From Rhodobacterales bacterium 56_14_T64 (GTDB taxonomy: Bacteria; Pseudomonadota; Alphaproteobacteria; Rhodobacterales; Rhodobacteraceae), in NCBI GenBank assembly GCA_002162795.1, contig MAAY01000079.1, positions 56,597-120,596 on the forward strand: 64,000 nt of DNA, in the 5' to 3' direction. The position numbers were made by a program, and so were the translations under genes. Shown here piece after piece: positions 17,059 to 25,774 of the stretch; positions within the stretch are counted from its first letter, which is position 1; every line of letters begins with the position of its first letter. The notes under the pieces are model-generated. The model made no database searches. It was given only the letters and a program-made list of their open reading frames with translations, and had not been told where the DNA came from.

Positions 17059-18330
17059 ATGAGCGAGAGCAACAAGAAAAACTCCCCCTCACGCCGCCAG
17101 TTTTTAACCGGGGCTGCCTCAGTTGGGGCAGGGGCGCTTGCTGCTGGAACCACCCATGCATCAGGCCCAGATCCGCTGATCACACAGGTGCAGGACTGGG
17201 CTTCGGGTACCGGCGACGGCGTGGACGTCACACCATACGGCCTGCCGATCCAGTTTGAACAGGACGTGGTGCGCCGCAATGTGGAATGGCTGACCGCCGA
17301 TACCATCTCGTCGATCAACTTCACGCCGATCCACGCGCTGGACGGCACCATCACGCCGCAGGGTTGCGCGTTCGAGCGCCACCATTCGGGTGCGATTGAA
17401 CTGCGCAAAGAAGACTACCGCCTGATGATCAACGGCTTGGTTGATCAGGAACTGGTGTTCACCTACGAGGATCTGGAGCGCTTTCCGCGCGAAAACCACG
17501 TGTATTTTTGCGAGTGTGCCGCCAATACCGGCATGGAATGGGCGGGCGCGCAGTTGAATGGTGCGCAGTTCACTCACGGCATGATCCACAACATGGAATA
17601 TACTGGCGTATCCCTGCGCACCCTGCTGCAAGAGGCTGGGATCAAGCCCGAGGGCAAGTGGATCTACGTCGAAGGCGCGGATGCCTCGTCCAATGGTCGC
17701 TCGATCCCGCTGGAAAAGGCGCTGGATGACGTGCTGGTCGCCTTCAAGGCAAATGGCGAGGCTCTGCGCAAGGAACACGGTTATCCGGTGCGTCTGGTTG
17801 TTCCCGGTTGGGAGGGCAACATGTGGATCAAGTGGTTGCGTCGTATCGAGGTTAAGGACAGCCCTGTCGAGAGCCGCGAAGAAACCAGCAAATACACCGA
17901 CAATCTGGCTAATGGCATTGCTCGCAAATGGACTTGGGTGATGGATGCAAAATCCATCATCACATCGCCCAGCCCGCAGGCGCCGATCAAGCACGGCACG
18001 GGACCACTGGTGATCACTGGCCTGGCCTGGTCTGGCAATGGGGCTATCACAGGCGTTGATGTCTCGATCGATGGCGGCAAGACCTGGGTTGAGGCGCGTC
18101 TGGCTGCCCCTGGTCAGGACAAGGCGATGACCCGCTTCTATCTTGATCACATCTGGGACGGGTCCGAGATGCTGTTGCAGGCCCGTGCCAAGGATGCCAC
18201 CGGCTATGTGCAGCCAACCAAGACCCAGCTGCGCGAAGTGCGTGGGCTGAACTCGATCTATCATAACAACTGCATTCAGACCTGGTGGGTCAATGAAAGC
18301 GGAGAGGCGGAAAATGTCGAAGTATCGTAA
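17059..18330 (+). CDS. soxC: Sulfane dehydrogenase molybdenum subunit SoxC
   Basis: Molybdopterin subunit of Sox(CD)2, which oxidises the outer sulfane sulfur on SoxY and so gives the full eight-electron yield. The 423-residue precursor has a Tat signal (PSRRQFLTGAASVG), a sulfite-oxidase-type molybdopterin domain with the probable Mo-ligand Cys153 in ECAANTGMEW, and a C-terminal dimerisation domain (GVDVSIDGGKTWVEA). An AAGGAGG precedes the ATG. It overlaps soxD by 17 bp. Presence of soxCD predicts that thiosulfate is fully oxidised to sulfate with no stored sulfur globules. Confidence 0.95.
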   Translation: MSESNKKNSPSRRQFLTGAASVGAGALAAGTTHASGPDPLITQVQDWASGTGDGVDVTPYGLPIQFEQDVVRRNVEWLTADTISSINFTPIHALDGTITPQGCAFERHHSGAIELRKEDYRLMINGLVDQELVFTYEDLERFPRENHVYFCECAANTGMEWAGAQLNGAQFTHGMIHNMEYTGVSLRTLLQEAGIKPEGKWIYVEGADASSNGRSIPLEKALDDVLVAFKANGEALRKEHGYPVRLVVPGWEGNMWIKWLRRIEVKDSPVESREETSKYTDNLANGIARKWTWVMDAKSIITSPSPQAPIKHGTGPLVITGLAWSGNGAITGVDVSIDGGKTWVEARLAAPGQDKAMTRFYLDHIWDGSEMLLQARAKDATGYVQPTKTQLREVRGLNSIYHNNCIQTWWVNESGEAENVEVS

Positions 18331-19351
18331 GCTGATCGTCACCACCGCGCTGGCTGCGACGCTGGCTGCTCCGGTCTATGCTGGCACCTATGGTTTGGGT
18401 CGCCCGGCACTGCCCGAAGAGGTCGCCGCCTGGGATCTTGATGTCAGTCCGAACGGCACTGGCCTGCCTGCAGGCTCGGGCTCAGTGATGGATGGCGAAG
18501 AGATCTTTGCCGACCAATGCGCCGTCTGCCACGGCGATTTTGCCGAGGGCGTTGGGAATTGGCCCAAACTGGCGGGTGGCGCGGATACTCTGGACCATGA
18601 GGACCCGTTGAAAACTGTGGGCTCATACTGGCCATATCTGTCGACCACCTGGGACTACGTGAACCGCTCGATGCCGTTTGGCAACGCTCAGACGCTGGAG
18701 GTGGACGAGGTCTATGCCATCGTGGCCTATATCCTTTATTCCAACGATCTGGTGGAAGAAGAGTTTGTGCTGAGCCAGGATAATTTCCTGGAGGTGGACA
18801 TGCCCAACCGCGATGGTTTCATCCTCGATGACCGGGACAAGACCGAATACTCGGTTTTCAACGACTCTTGTATGAGCGATTGCAAGGCTAGCGTTGAAAT
18901 CACCATGCGTGCCTTAGTGTTGGACGTCACACCCGAAGAAACTGCAGCAAAAGGCGCAGCGGTCGAAGTTGCGCCGGTTGAGCAGTCCGTTGCTGAAGAG
19001 GTGGTGATTGACGACATCGTTGCCCTAGATCCGGAGCTTGTCGCCAAAGGGGCAAAGACTTTCATGAAATGCAAGGCCTGCCATCAGGTTGGTGAGGGAG
19101 CCAAAAACAAGACCGGGCCGGTGCTAAACGGCATTGTGGACGCCTCTGTTGGTCAGGTTGATGGGTTCAAGTACTCCAAGCCCATGATCGCTGCCGCCGA
19201 AGATGGGCTGGTCTGGACCGAGGAAGAACTGTCTGCCTTTCTGACCAAGCCCAAGACGTACATGAAGGGCACAAGGATGTCTTTCTCCGGACTTAGGAAG
19301 GAAAAAGATATCGCGGCGGTGATCGCCTATTTGCGGTCGTTTAGCCAGTAA
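18314..19351 (+). CDS. soxD: Sulfane dehydrogenase dihaem cytochrome subunit SoxD
   Basis: Electron-transfer subunit of Sox(CD)2, 345 residues with a signal peptide cleaved near APVYAG. The first haem domain has CAVCH at 69-73. The second has CKACH at 253-257 after a low-complexity Ala/Val/Glu linker (about 205-240). This is the dihaem form known from Paracoccus. The ATG at 18314 is preferred because GGAGAGG lies just upstream within the end of soxC, giving translational coupling. It is the last sox gene in the window; soxE, soxF, soxG and soxH do not follow. Confidence 0.94.
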   Translation: MSKYRKLIVTTALAATLAAPVYAGTYGLGRPALPEEVAAWDLDVSPNGTGLPAGSGSVMDGEEIFADQCAVCHGDFAEGVGNWPKLAGGADTLDHEDPLKTVGSYWPYLSTTWDYVNRSMPFGNAQTLEVDEVYAIVAYILYSNDLVEEEFVLSQDNFLEVDMPNRDGFILDDRDKTEYSVFNDSCMSDCKASVEITMRALVLDVTPEETAAKGAAVEVAPVEQSVAEEVVIDDIVALDPELVAKGAKTFMKCKACHQVGEGAKNKTGPVLNGIVDASVGQVDGFKYSKPMIAAAEDGLVWTEEELSAFLTKPKTYMKGTRMSFSGLRKEKDIAAVIAYLRSFSQ

Positions 19352-19378
19352 GGAGAACGGCTCGATTGCAGCCTCAAT

Positions 19379-19401
19379 AGCCCCGGATTTGATCCGGGGC
19401 T
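19379..19401. terminator. Rho-independent terminator after soxD
   Basis: AGCCCCGGAT at 19379-19388 pairs with ATCCGGGGCT at 19392-19401 around a 3-base loop, followed by a short T run. It lies between soxD and the convergent membrane-protein gene and could serve both. Confidence 0.8.
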
Positions 19402-19429
19402 TTTCAGATATTGCGGGGTTCCCGTGAGT

Positions 19430-20872
19430 CTAACGACGTGGCGGAACCACGATAACACTGGCTCCATTCCATTGCTCTACTCGCATCTTTGGCGTTGCCG
19501 AGGCCACCGGGTTTAACCATTCGGCGGGCAGCTGCGAGCAAGCATCGGGACTGGTTTCACAGATGATGACACCGCGGTCTATCAATTGGCGAATTCGCTC
19601 GGAGAGTGCGATAGGCTGCTGCACGCCAGCCTTTAAGGCGGACGGATGGTTGACGATGTCACCAACAGCGTAAACACGGCCGGGCACTGCGGCGAGTTGT
19701 AGCGCGATGACTCGGGTTTCGGTCTGCCAGTTGCGAGAATTGGTGAACTGCAACGCGGTCTGCAACAGGTAACTTGCCGTGACTATAAGGACTAGGTTGC
19801 GGGCCAAACGCCCGGCGATTCCGGTATCATGGCTCAGTTCCTGAGCCGCACGTACAATCAGGACGGCATAGGTAATCCAGGCAAAATGAAAGGCACGGGT
19901 TGGAACAGAGACGCCCATTTTAAGCACCTGTACGGCAACCAGGGCTATGCCGATCCCGAACCCAACATACAGATATAGGGTTTCAAATGATGCACGGCGG
20001 ATCAGCACAACGGTAGCGGCACAAAACATCCCCAAATGAAAGCCCATGGTTGCCCTAGAGTTGAAGCTTGTCTTTTCTAGAAAGGCTACCAGCGTATCGA
20101 TCAGCAATTGGAAGTTATCCATCAGCGTGGAAAAATCGGTTGCAGGTGTTGGCCCGCGCGAGGGGTCCAGTACCACGCCGAACACTCCGTGCATCTGCCA
20201 GTTGAGCGCATAGACTGCCAACAGCGACACTACAAAGCTTGCGCCGAACATAAGCACCAGCCTGGCCAGATCCATCAGAGAGCGGCGCTCGGTTCCTACC
20301 AGGCAGATCAACAAAAGGATAATCGGAAAGGTCGTATAGGCGGTGAAGGAAAGAAGGGTAAAGACCGGCAATAAGGCCCGCAATGCAAATTGAGACAGGC
20401 GTGTTGCCAGCACGGCATAGGCCGCCAAAAGTGCTGTGCCGGGGAACAGGGTGTTGAACCACGGTGACATGACCAGGGCTGGCGGCGCCACGAGGATAGT
20501 CAACGCCAGAACACAGGCGAACCAGATCCGTTCTCGCCCGGGGATCACAGCCACTGCAAATGCCGCGGCAAACAGCGCCCAGGTTGCCTGATAGATCACG
20601 AAATTCAGCCAGGCCGGCGTGACTATTACGCGCAAGTGCCAGAAGTAGTTCAGCCAACGGCCTTCCGTTAGTGTCTTGAACCAAAAGCCATTGGGTTCCG
20701 CAAACAGGGCGGGAAAATCGTCGTAACCAAGGAATGGGTCCAACAGGTTTCCTGCAGATACTAAAATAATGGCAATCAAGGTCAGAGCAAAAACCTTATA
20801 AAGGCTCTCGAACTGCGCAGGTTGCAAGGTCGAAACTGTGCCTGTCTTGGCGAACGCGAATTTTAATAGCAT
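19430..20872 (-). CDS. Multi-pass membrane protein, GtrII/GT-C-like glycosyltransferase candidate
   Basis: A 480-residue membrane protein with about ten hydrophobic segments. After the first segment it carries LDPFLGYDDFPALFAEPNG, with an acidic DD pair in the first extracytoplasmic loop as in GT-C-type polyprenyl-sugar glycosyltransferases, including GtrII-like proteins. The C-terminal 90 residues form a soluble domain ending VIVVPPRR. The acceptor is unknown. The position facing sox on one side and the flagellin cluster on the other, with a 0.9-kb gap, permits a guess at flagellin or surface-glycan modification but does not show it. It is convergent with soxD. Confidence 0.6.
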   Translation of the reverse strand: MLLKFAFAKTGTVSTLQPAQFESLYKVFALTLIAIILVSAGNLLDPFLGYDDFPALFAEPNGFWFKTLTEGRWLNYFWHLRVIVTPAWLNFVIYQATWALFAAAFAVAVIPGRERIWFACVLALTILVAPPALVMSPWFNTLFPGTALLAAYAVLATRLSQFALRALLPVFTLLSFTAYTTFPIILLLICLVGTERRSLMDLARLVLMFGASFVVSLLAVYALNWQMHGVFGVVLDPSRGPTPATDFSTLMDNFQLLIDTLVAFLEKTSFNSRATMGFHLGMFCAATVVLIRRASFETLYLYVGFGIGIALVAVQVLKMGVSVPTRAFHFAWITYAVLIVRAAQELSHDTGIAGRLARNLVLIVTASYLLQTALQFTNSRNWQTETRVIALQLAAVPGRVYAVGDIVNHPSALKAGVQQPIALSERIRQLIDRGVIICETSPDACSQLPAEWLNPVASATPKMRVEQWNGASVIVVPPRR

Positions 20873-21782
20873 AATTGTGGCCTAATTTACAAAATTAATA
20901 TGAGCAGTAATGATGTTCAATTTAGGCGGGAATTTGTCGTTTGTCAGAAAATGTTTGGTTGTAATGTGTTTGCCTGTAGGCGCTTTCGCTTGGCACTAGC
21001 TACCTGGAAATTTTTCCACCAGTAAATTAGCGCCTCATAACTCGGCAGATTTTTGGAATTTTGTGCCGCAGAGGGAATTTTGGTAGCGCTGAGGAGCGGG
21101 GCGCTTGAGTTCTCAATTTGTGACCCGATACTTTCGATGGGTGAGTTTCAGGAAGTCGATTGTGTCTCATCAACCTCCTTGGCTGGCCCATAAATTATCC
21201 ATCCAAAGGAGACGATAAATCCTTTTATCATACCCGAGAATTGGTTTTAGCGAGGCCTGCCAGCGACTCTGTCGCGTCATGTATTTCCAATGTTCGGTTT
21301 GGGGAGCCTGAACTCAAGGTCAGATACGACCAACTGCTGCAAACTGGGACGCCAGAAAATTCGTAACAGTAGTGATCATGCGCAGACTCATGGAGATGGT
21401 GAACGCTTTGATCAAAGAAAATTGAAAACGGGTGCCCAAAAGCGCATGATCGAGACGGAAACTCTGAACCTACAGTAATGAACGACCCAAAATGGACTTT
21501 GGTAGGTCACCCCGGCCAGAATCTGAAAATGTCCGTGTCGTGTTATCGACCGACCCCATAAATATTGGGAGGGTTTCTCAGATTATCCCAAACTATCTGC
21601 TGTGGTTGAATAGCCACTGTGGCCACGTCTGATCTGTCTCTGCTCAACCTTTTGGAGGCAATGCAGTGTAGAAAAGGGTCGCAGTGCAGTCCAAACGTGT
21701 TGAGACCCGTAAAGCGCCCCCATCTATAAATGGGCATGGTTTCAGCCGATGCGGCCCTACAAAGGCCGGATCGGTTGAAATC
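20873..21782. other. Gene-poor spacer between the GT-C-like gene and flbT
   Basis: About 0.9 kb with lower GC than its neighbours. It holds only short open frames (for example 21160-21366 plus and 21543-21737 minus) with no recognisable motif and no convincing start. I see no RNA gene or repeat. It may contain promoters for the minus-strand membrane protein and decayed sequence. Confidence 0.5.
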
Positions 21783-22187
21783 TTATGATGGTTGCACCGC
21801 TATCAGGCGATCTTCGCGTGGCAGCAGCGTACGCAGTGCTTTCAGGCACCGATAGTGGTTGTTTTGGATCACCGCCTCGGTTGCTTCGGCCAGTGAGGCA
21901 CGGCTGTCGGGGTCGGTGAACACCTGACTCAGATCCTCGATGCGACGCAGCATGGGCAGCCGGTCTTCCTGTGGGTCGATATCACCGGTTAGCACCAATT
22001 GGGCAGCGTAGCAGACACGGCGCACCGGTGTATTGGCCTCCTCGGGATGGATCGCATCGCGCAGTCTCAGGATATTGGCGTCGGGGGTGATGATTGACAG
22101 GCGGCTGCGCCGGTCGCCGTTTTCAATCACCGCGCCATTAACAAGGACACGCTCTTTGGGGGCGAGTTTTAGAACTAATCCACTCAT
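21783..22187 (-). CDS. flbT: Flagellin regulator FlbT
   Basis: FlbT-family post-transcriptional regulator, about 134 residues. In Caulobacter FlbT binds the flagellin mRNA leader and couples its stability to flagellar assembly. Family blocks visible are SGLVLKLAPKERVLVNGAVIENGDRR and VRRVCYAAQLVLTGD, given here in part. The ATG at 22187 directly follows the flaF stop, which ends at 22189. It is third in the fliC-flaF-flbT run. Confidence 0.92.
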   Translation of the reverse strand: MSGLVLKLAPKERVLVNGAVIENGDRRSRLSIITPDANILRLRDAIHPEEANTPVRRVCYAAQLVLTGDIDPQEDRLPMLRRIEDLSQVFTDPDSRASLAEATEAVIQNNHYRCLKALRTLLPREDRLIAVQPS

Positions 22188-22188
22188 C

Positions 22189-22560
22189 TTATGGGGCTCC
22201 GCTTCGAAGGCCACGCATGATGGCCGTGTTGATTTCTACCAGCGGTGCAACACCCGCTTTTCGGGCTAGGACCTTGCTGGTGTGTTGTCTGGTGAACTCG
22301 GTCAGATAGACCAGATGTTCCTTCAATTCCTGCGGCAGTTTGTTGTCGGGGCTGGCAATGTCGGCCATAAAGATGGACCACAATTTGCGATTGTCGGTGA
22401 GGGCGACCGCCAATGTGTTGAAACCATCAGGCCCTTTACGAGCAGCTGTTACCAGCCGGTGGGTGATGCGCGCCACGGCATCGTATTCTAGGTTCTTGAA
22501 GGTACGAGTCGGGGCTTTTGCCGCCGAATAGGCTTGTTTCGCATGTCTGAGTGCGTTCAC
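22189..22560 (-). CDS. flaF: Flagellar biosynthesis regulator FlaF
   Basis: A 123-residue FlaF-family protein with the family start NALRHAKQAYSAAKAPTRTFKNLEYD and the KLWSIFMADIASPDN block. In alphaproteobacteria FlaF acts with FlbT to link flagellin synthesis and secretion, as a flagellin chaperone or positive factor. It lies directly downstream of flagellin and upstream of flbT on the same strand. Confidence 0.92.
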   Translation of the reverse strand: MNALRHAKQAYSAAKAPTRTFKNLEYDAVARITHRLVTAARKGPDGFNTLAVALTDNRKLWSIFMADIASPDNKLPQELKEHLVYLTEFTRQHTSKVLARKAGVAPLVEINTAIMRGLRSGAP

Positions 22561-22605
22561 GGTAATTCCTTACGTCACTAATCTACAGATTCTCTGAGAC
22601 GGTTG

Positions 22606-22629
22606 GCCGAGGCGCGATTGCGCCCCGGC
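22606..22629 (-). terminator. GC-rich hairpin between flagellin and flaF
   Basis: GCCGAGGCGC at 22606-22615 pairs with GCGCCCCGGC at 22620-22629 across a 4-base loop with one wobble. There is no T run on the minus-strand side, so it is more likely an mRNA-stabilising or partial-attenuation hairpin after the abundant flagellin message than a full terminator. Confidence 0.5.
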
Positions 22630-22638
22630 TCATAGTCC

Positions 22639-23484
22639 TTAGCGGAACAGCTGCATGATCGACTCTGGTGCACTGTTGGCAATCGAGAGCGACTGCACTG
22701 CCAACTGCTGTTGGGTCTGCAGGGCTTTCAAACGGGCTGACGCCTCTTCCATGTCAGTATCAGTCATCGAACTGACACCCATTTTCATTGCATCGGTCAG
22801 TTTGGAGACAAATTCGCCCTGATCAGAAATTCGAGCAGAATCGGCACCCAGCGCAGCAGCACCATCAATTGCAACAATCATCAGCGCTTCGAGCTCACCC
22901 AAGGCTGTGGCCGCGGTGGTGCTGTCAGAGATCGATGTCATACCGGCGACATCAAGGTTTGTCACAAAATCCACAGAAGCGACTGAGATTAAAGTGGGGG
23001 TTGGAACACCAGTTGCGCCAACGCGGTCCAGCGACGCGAGAACACCCAAAGCGGTCGCGCCGTTGCCGTCAACGTCATCGGACAGCAGGTTGGCACCGTT
23101 GAACTGTGCGGCACTGATGATGCTCAGGATCTGGTCGCTCTTTTTGGTGATGTCGGCCTGAATTTTGGCGTGATCAACGTTTTCAGACTGCGCTGAAACG
23201 ATCAGCTCTTTCATCTCAGTTAGTTTTTCAACGATCTGCTCGGCGCCAGCGGAGGCGACGGCTACAGTTGCTTCACCAACGGCGAGGCTTTCCGAAATGG
23301 CTTCAAAGCCAGCGATGTCGGATTCCATGGTCTTGGAAATCGCCCAAACAGCAGCGTTGTCGCTGGCTTGCCCAACCCGTTTACCGGTCGAGATCTCGTT
23401 CTGAGCATCGGTCAGATTGTTGTTCACCGATTGCAGAGTCTGCAGAGCAACCATTGCGCCATTGTTGGTCAGAATGCTGGTCAT
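22639..23484 (-). CDS. fliC: Flagellin
   Basis: Short alphaproteobacterial flagellin of 281 residues. The N-terminal D0/D1 coiled region begins TSILTNNGAMVALQTLQSVN with EISTGKRV. The short variable centre covers about residues 135-205. The C-terminal helix ends LQTQQQLAVQSLSIANSAPESIMQLFR, the usual ILSLFR-like tail. The frame runs on upstream to 23733 but the ATG at 23484 begins the conserved N-terminus. No separate hook or basal-body genes are in the window. Confidence 0.95.
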   Translation of the reverse strand: MTSILTNNGAMVALQTLQSVNNNLTDAQNEISTGKRVGQASDNAAVWAISKTMESDIAGFEAISESLAVGEATVAVASAGAEQIVEKLTEMKELIVSAQSENVDHAKIQADITKKSDQILSIISAAQFNGANLLSDDVDGNGATALGVLASLDRVGATGVPTPTLISVASVDFVTNLDVAGMTSISDSTTAATALGELEALMIVAIDGAAALGADSARISDQGEFVSKLTDAMKMGVSSMTDTDMEEASARLKALQTQQQLAVQSLSIANSAPESIMQLFR

Positions 23485-23994
23485 ATTATCGTTTCCTTGT
23501 TCTGCTAGGATTTTACCCAGCGTAATCGGCCCTGACGGGCATTTTTTCTGATGTCGTTTCTGACTATTGCGTTCGGCCGGAAGCGTTCGCGCCACCCCGT
23601 CCGAGGTGCAGGCAGACATTGGCCCGACAGGTGCTAAGGGAGTGCTAATGCCAAAAAAAGCATCATTAGAATTTTCTCTAAATTGGTGGAATTGGCAGTT
23701 TCCGGCACTCTTATATGGCGCTCTTTTTGACATGGCTGTTGGAAGCGTCTTTGGGTTCTTCAGGTTTCGAAAACCATAGAGTTTTCAGCCAGAAGACTGA
23801 TCATCCGTTTGAATGAGCAATGGGAAGGGACGAATCGAAACCTAGTGGCGGCTCCTTTGTCGCGGGTCTGCAACCTTGTGTTCAACGGCGTTCGCCCATG
23901 ATCAATTTTGGGCAAAGTAATCACCTGATTTCAGAGACTTGTTTGGCGACAGGTTTTTTTTTGCCTGAAAGCAGCGAAAAAGCCGAAACACCGC
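23485..23994. other. Spacer upstream of flagellin and the tRNA-Asp array
   Basis: About 0.5 kb without a supported gene. Frames such as 23567-23779 and 23820-24071 lack recognisable protein features. It should contain the flagellin promoter and leader on the minus strand, but I could not fix a sigma-28 or sigma-54 site by eye. Confidence 0.45.
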
Positions 23995-24024
23995 TTGACG
24001 ATGCCCGAGTGCTGGGAATATTAC
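23995..24024 (+). promoter_or_regulatory. Sigma-70-type promoter candidate for tRNA-Asp array
   Basis: TTGACG at 23995-24000, then 17-18 bp, then ATATTAC (24018-24024). This is followed after about 38 bp by the first tRNA. Spacing and sequence fit a housekeeping promoter. No experimental support. Confidence 0.5.
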
Positions 24025-24061
24025 AGCCCAACATTCAGCAGCGATGTTGGATGGGTAGCAA

Positions 24062-24138
24062 GCGGTTGTAGCTCAGCTGGTTAGAGTGCCGGCCTGTCAC
24101 GCCGGAGGTCGCGGGTTCGAGCCCCGTCAACCGCGCCA
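24062..24138 (+). tRNA. tRNA-Asp (GTC), copy 1
   Basis: A 77-nt cloverleaf. The acceptor arm GCGGTTG pairs with CAACCGC, with discriminator G and encoded CCA. The D arm is GCTC..., the anticodon loop is CTGTCAC with anticodon GTC, and the T arm contains GGTTCGAGCC. Identical to the two following copies. Confidence 0.97.
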
Positions 24139-24170
24139 CGCTGCCTTACCCGCCTTGGGGAAATCAAGGC

Positions 24171-24185
24171 CCGCCCCGGAGGGGA
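24171..24185 (+). repeat. Short repeat in the tRNA-Asp spacers (copy 1; copy 2 at 24329-24343)
   Basis: CCGCCCCGGAGGGGA occurs in both inter-tRNA spacers, each followed by a small inverted repeat of the type GATCGCAAGATC or GACCGCAAGGTC. The conserved hairpins suggest processing signals, or the footprint of tandem duplication of a tRNA-plus-spacer unit. Confidence 0.7.
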
Positions 24186-24217
24186 CTGGATCGCAAGATC
24201 TGGTGAGAAGAAAATGC

Positions 24218-24294
24218 GCGGTTGTAGCTCAGCTGGTTAGAGTGCCGGCCTGTCACGCCGGAGGTCGCGGGTTCGAGCCCCGTCAACCGCGCCA
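24218..24294 (+). tRNA. tRNA-Asp (GTC), copy 2
   Basis: Identical 77-nt gene to the copy at 24062, with encoded CCA, followed by a T-rich TTTTTTTT stretch. Confidence 0.97.
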
Positions 24295-24362
24295 TTTTTT
24301 TTCGATCCTATCCTGAGGACATCAGGATCCGCCCCGGAGGGGAAACGACCGCAAGGTCACGC

Positions 24363-24439
24363 GCGGTTGTAGCTCAGCTGGTTAGAGTGCCGGCCTGTCA
24401 CGCCGGAGGTCGCGGGTTCGAGCCCCGTCAACCGCGCCA
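24363..24439 (+). tRNA. tRNA-Asp (GTC), copy 3
   Basis: Identical 77-nt gene to the two upstream copies, with encoded CCA and a CTTTTCTC tract after it. The three probably form one transcript. Confidence 0.97.
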
Positions 24440-24620
24440 CTTTTCTCCCCATATCTCGGAGTTTCCGAGTTCACCCACTTCATGTTAGTCTAGCGAGATG
24501 CTGTGACCCATTGGTTTTTAGCTGGTGGTTTTTTGGCGGTTTTGTGCCAGCAGCCTTTGTTTTGCGCCGAAAGGTTCGGCGCCTATGTTTTACGAGTGTT
24601 TTCCGCCTTTGGAGGCAATC

Positions 24621-25598
24621 ATGGTAATTACTGTTAAAACCAAAATCCCGAAACCATCGAAAAAGACGTTTTCTGTGTCTGGCATTGATATAGGGACCTT
24701 AGAGAGCGCATTGGACAAGAAAACCAGTTGGGGCAGCTATACGGCGGCACCCGTGTTTTCAGCCAAGTTCGACAAGTCAAAGAAGGTGACTGAGATCACC
24801 GTGGCGCTGAAGCCTGCGGTCAACCTGCCAAAATGGACCGAATACGCCAAAAGCACCAAAAAGCGGCAGGCAGAGTGGGATCGGATGCTCAAGGCGCTAG
24901 AATCGTACCTGTCCAATTTGCATGCTCTGATGCTAGAGGCGGTGGCTAAGTTTGCAGCTGCAATAAAAGATAAGGACCTGGATAAGGCCGGGCTTGCCGT
25001 TGAAACCAAAGCGGCCAAGTCGGCTTTTGCCAAAGCAGTGGCGGACTACGCCAGCAAAACGTCGAATGGCAACACGGTTGGCGTGTCGCTTGAATACATT
25101 GATCCTGACCCAGCCAGTTTCAAGAAAACCATACCGGCGCCGAAATCCTCGACCTATACGGTTGCGGGAAAAACCATCGAGGCGGTGTTTAACGCGCTGC
25201 AAAAACGAGCCTTTTGGGGGCGTTACCGATCAAATGCCAAGTATAAGGCGACGTTTCAACTGGACGGCCACGTGGATGTCTTCACGCTGACCACCAAGCC
25301 AACAATCATCATGCCCAAGTGGAAGGACTACAGCAAAGGCAACAAGGGCCAAAAGGGCACTTGGGACAGCATGTGGAAAAAGCTTAATACCCATGAGAAC
25401 AATCACCACGGAATTTTCAAGACATGCGTAGCTGATCTCGAAACATCGCTGACCAGTACTGATATACTCGAGGGTGACTTGGCCAAGTTCTGGACTGACG
25501 AGACCAAAGACTGGCAGGACCAACAGGATACCTATGACACCAAGTCTGGGCATGGCGTCAAAGAAGGGGTCGAACTGGACGCCTCATTTGATCCTTAG
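24621..25598 (+). CDS. Tandem DUF922-like protein with one intact zinc-protease motif
   Basis: A 325-residue protein made of two similar halves. Each has a beta-rich segment (about 16-70 and 176-232), then a W..M/W..L helical block (PKWTEYAK... and PKWKDYSK...). The second half carries THENNHHGIF (His258, Glu259, His262), an HExxH-type site, and YDTKSGHGVKEG with His311, matching the late histidine of DUF922 predicted zinc proteases. The first half aligns without gaps in the HExxH region but has Tyr96/Leu97/Leu100 there, and Asn149 for the late histidine, so its site is lost. There is no signal peptide although most DUF922 proteins are exported. GGAGG lies 5 nt before the ATG. It directly follows the tRNA-Asp array. 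Confidence 0.65.
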   Translation: MVITVKTKIPKPSKKTFSVSGIDIGTLESALDKKTSWGSYTAAPVFSAKFDKSKKVTEITVALKPAVNLPKWTEYAKSTKKRQAEWDRMLKALESYLSNLHALMLEAVAKFAAAIKDKDLDKAGLAVETKAAKSAFAKAVADYASKTSNGNTVGVSLEYIDPDPASFKKTIPAPKSSTYTVAGKTIEAVFNALQKRAFWGRYRSNAKYKATFQLDGHVDVFTLTTKPTIIMPKWKDYSKGNKGQKGTWDSMWKKLNTHENNHHGIFKTCVADLETSLTSTDILEGDLAKFWTDETKDWQDQQDTYDTKSGHGVKEGVELDASFDP

Positions 25599-25774
25599 CG
25601 GCTTCCAATTTAGCTTTCTTAGACACTCCAGTCGCTGATAGTGTGCTACCGCAGCGGGCCGCAGGCACGCTGCCATGCCCAACCGGGGCGCCCCTCAGCG
25701 AGGGGAAGCCTGGTCGGGAGCCCTCCGTCTGCGGCGGTCGGTCAGGCTGCTGGGGTGTCCTGTGCGAAACGGTT

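Noticed and set aside
17161..18345. Long minus-strand open frame (394 codons) opposite soxC
   Set aside because: It is exactly antisense to a clear molybdoenzyme gene, has no family features, and arises from the GC-rich codon bias of soxC.
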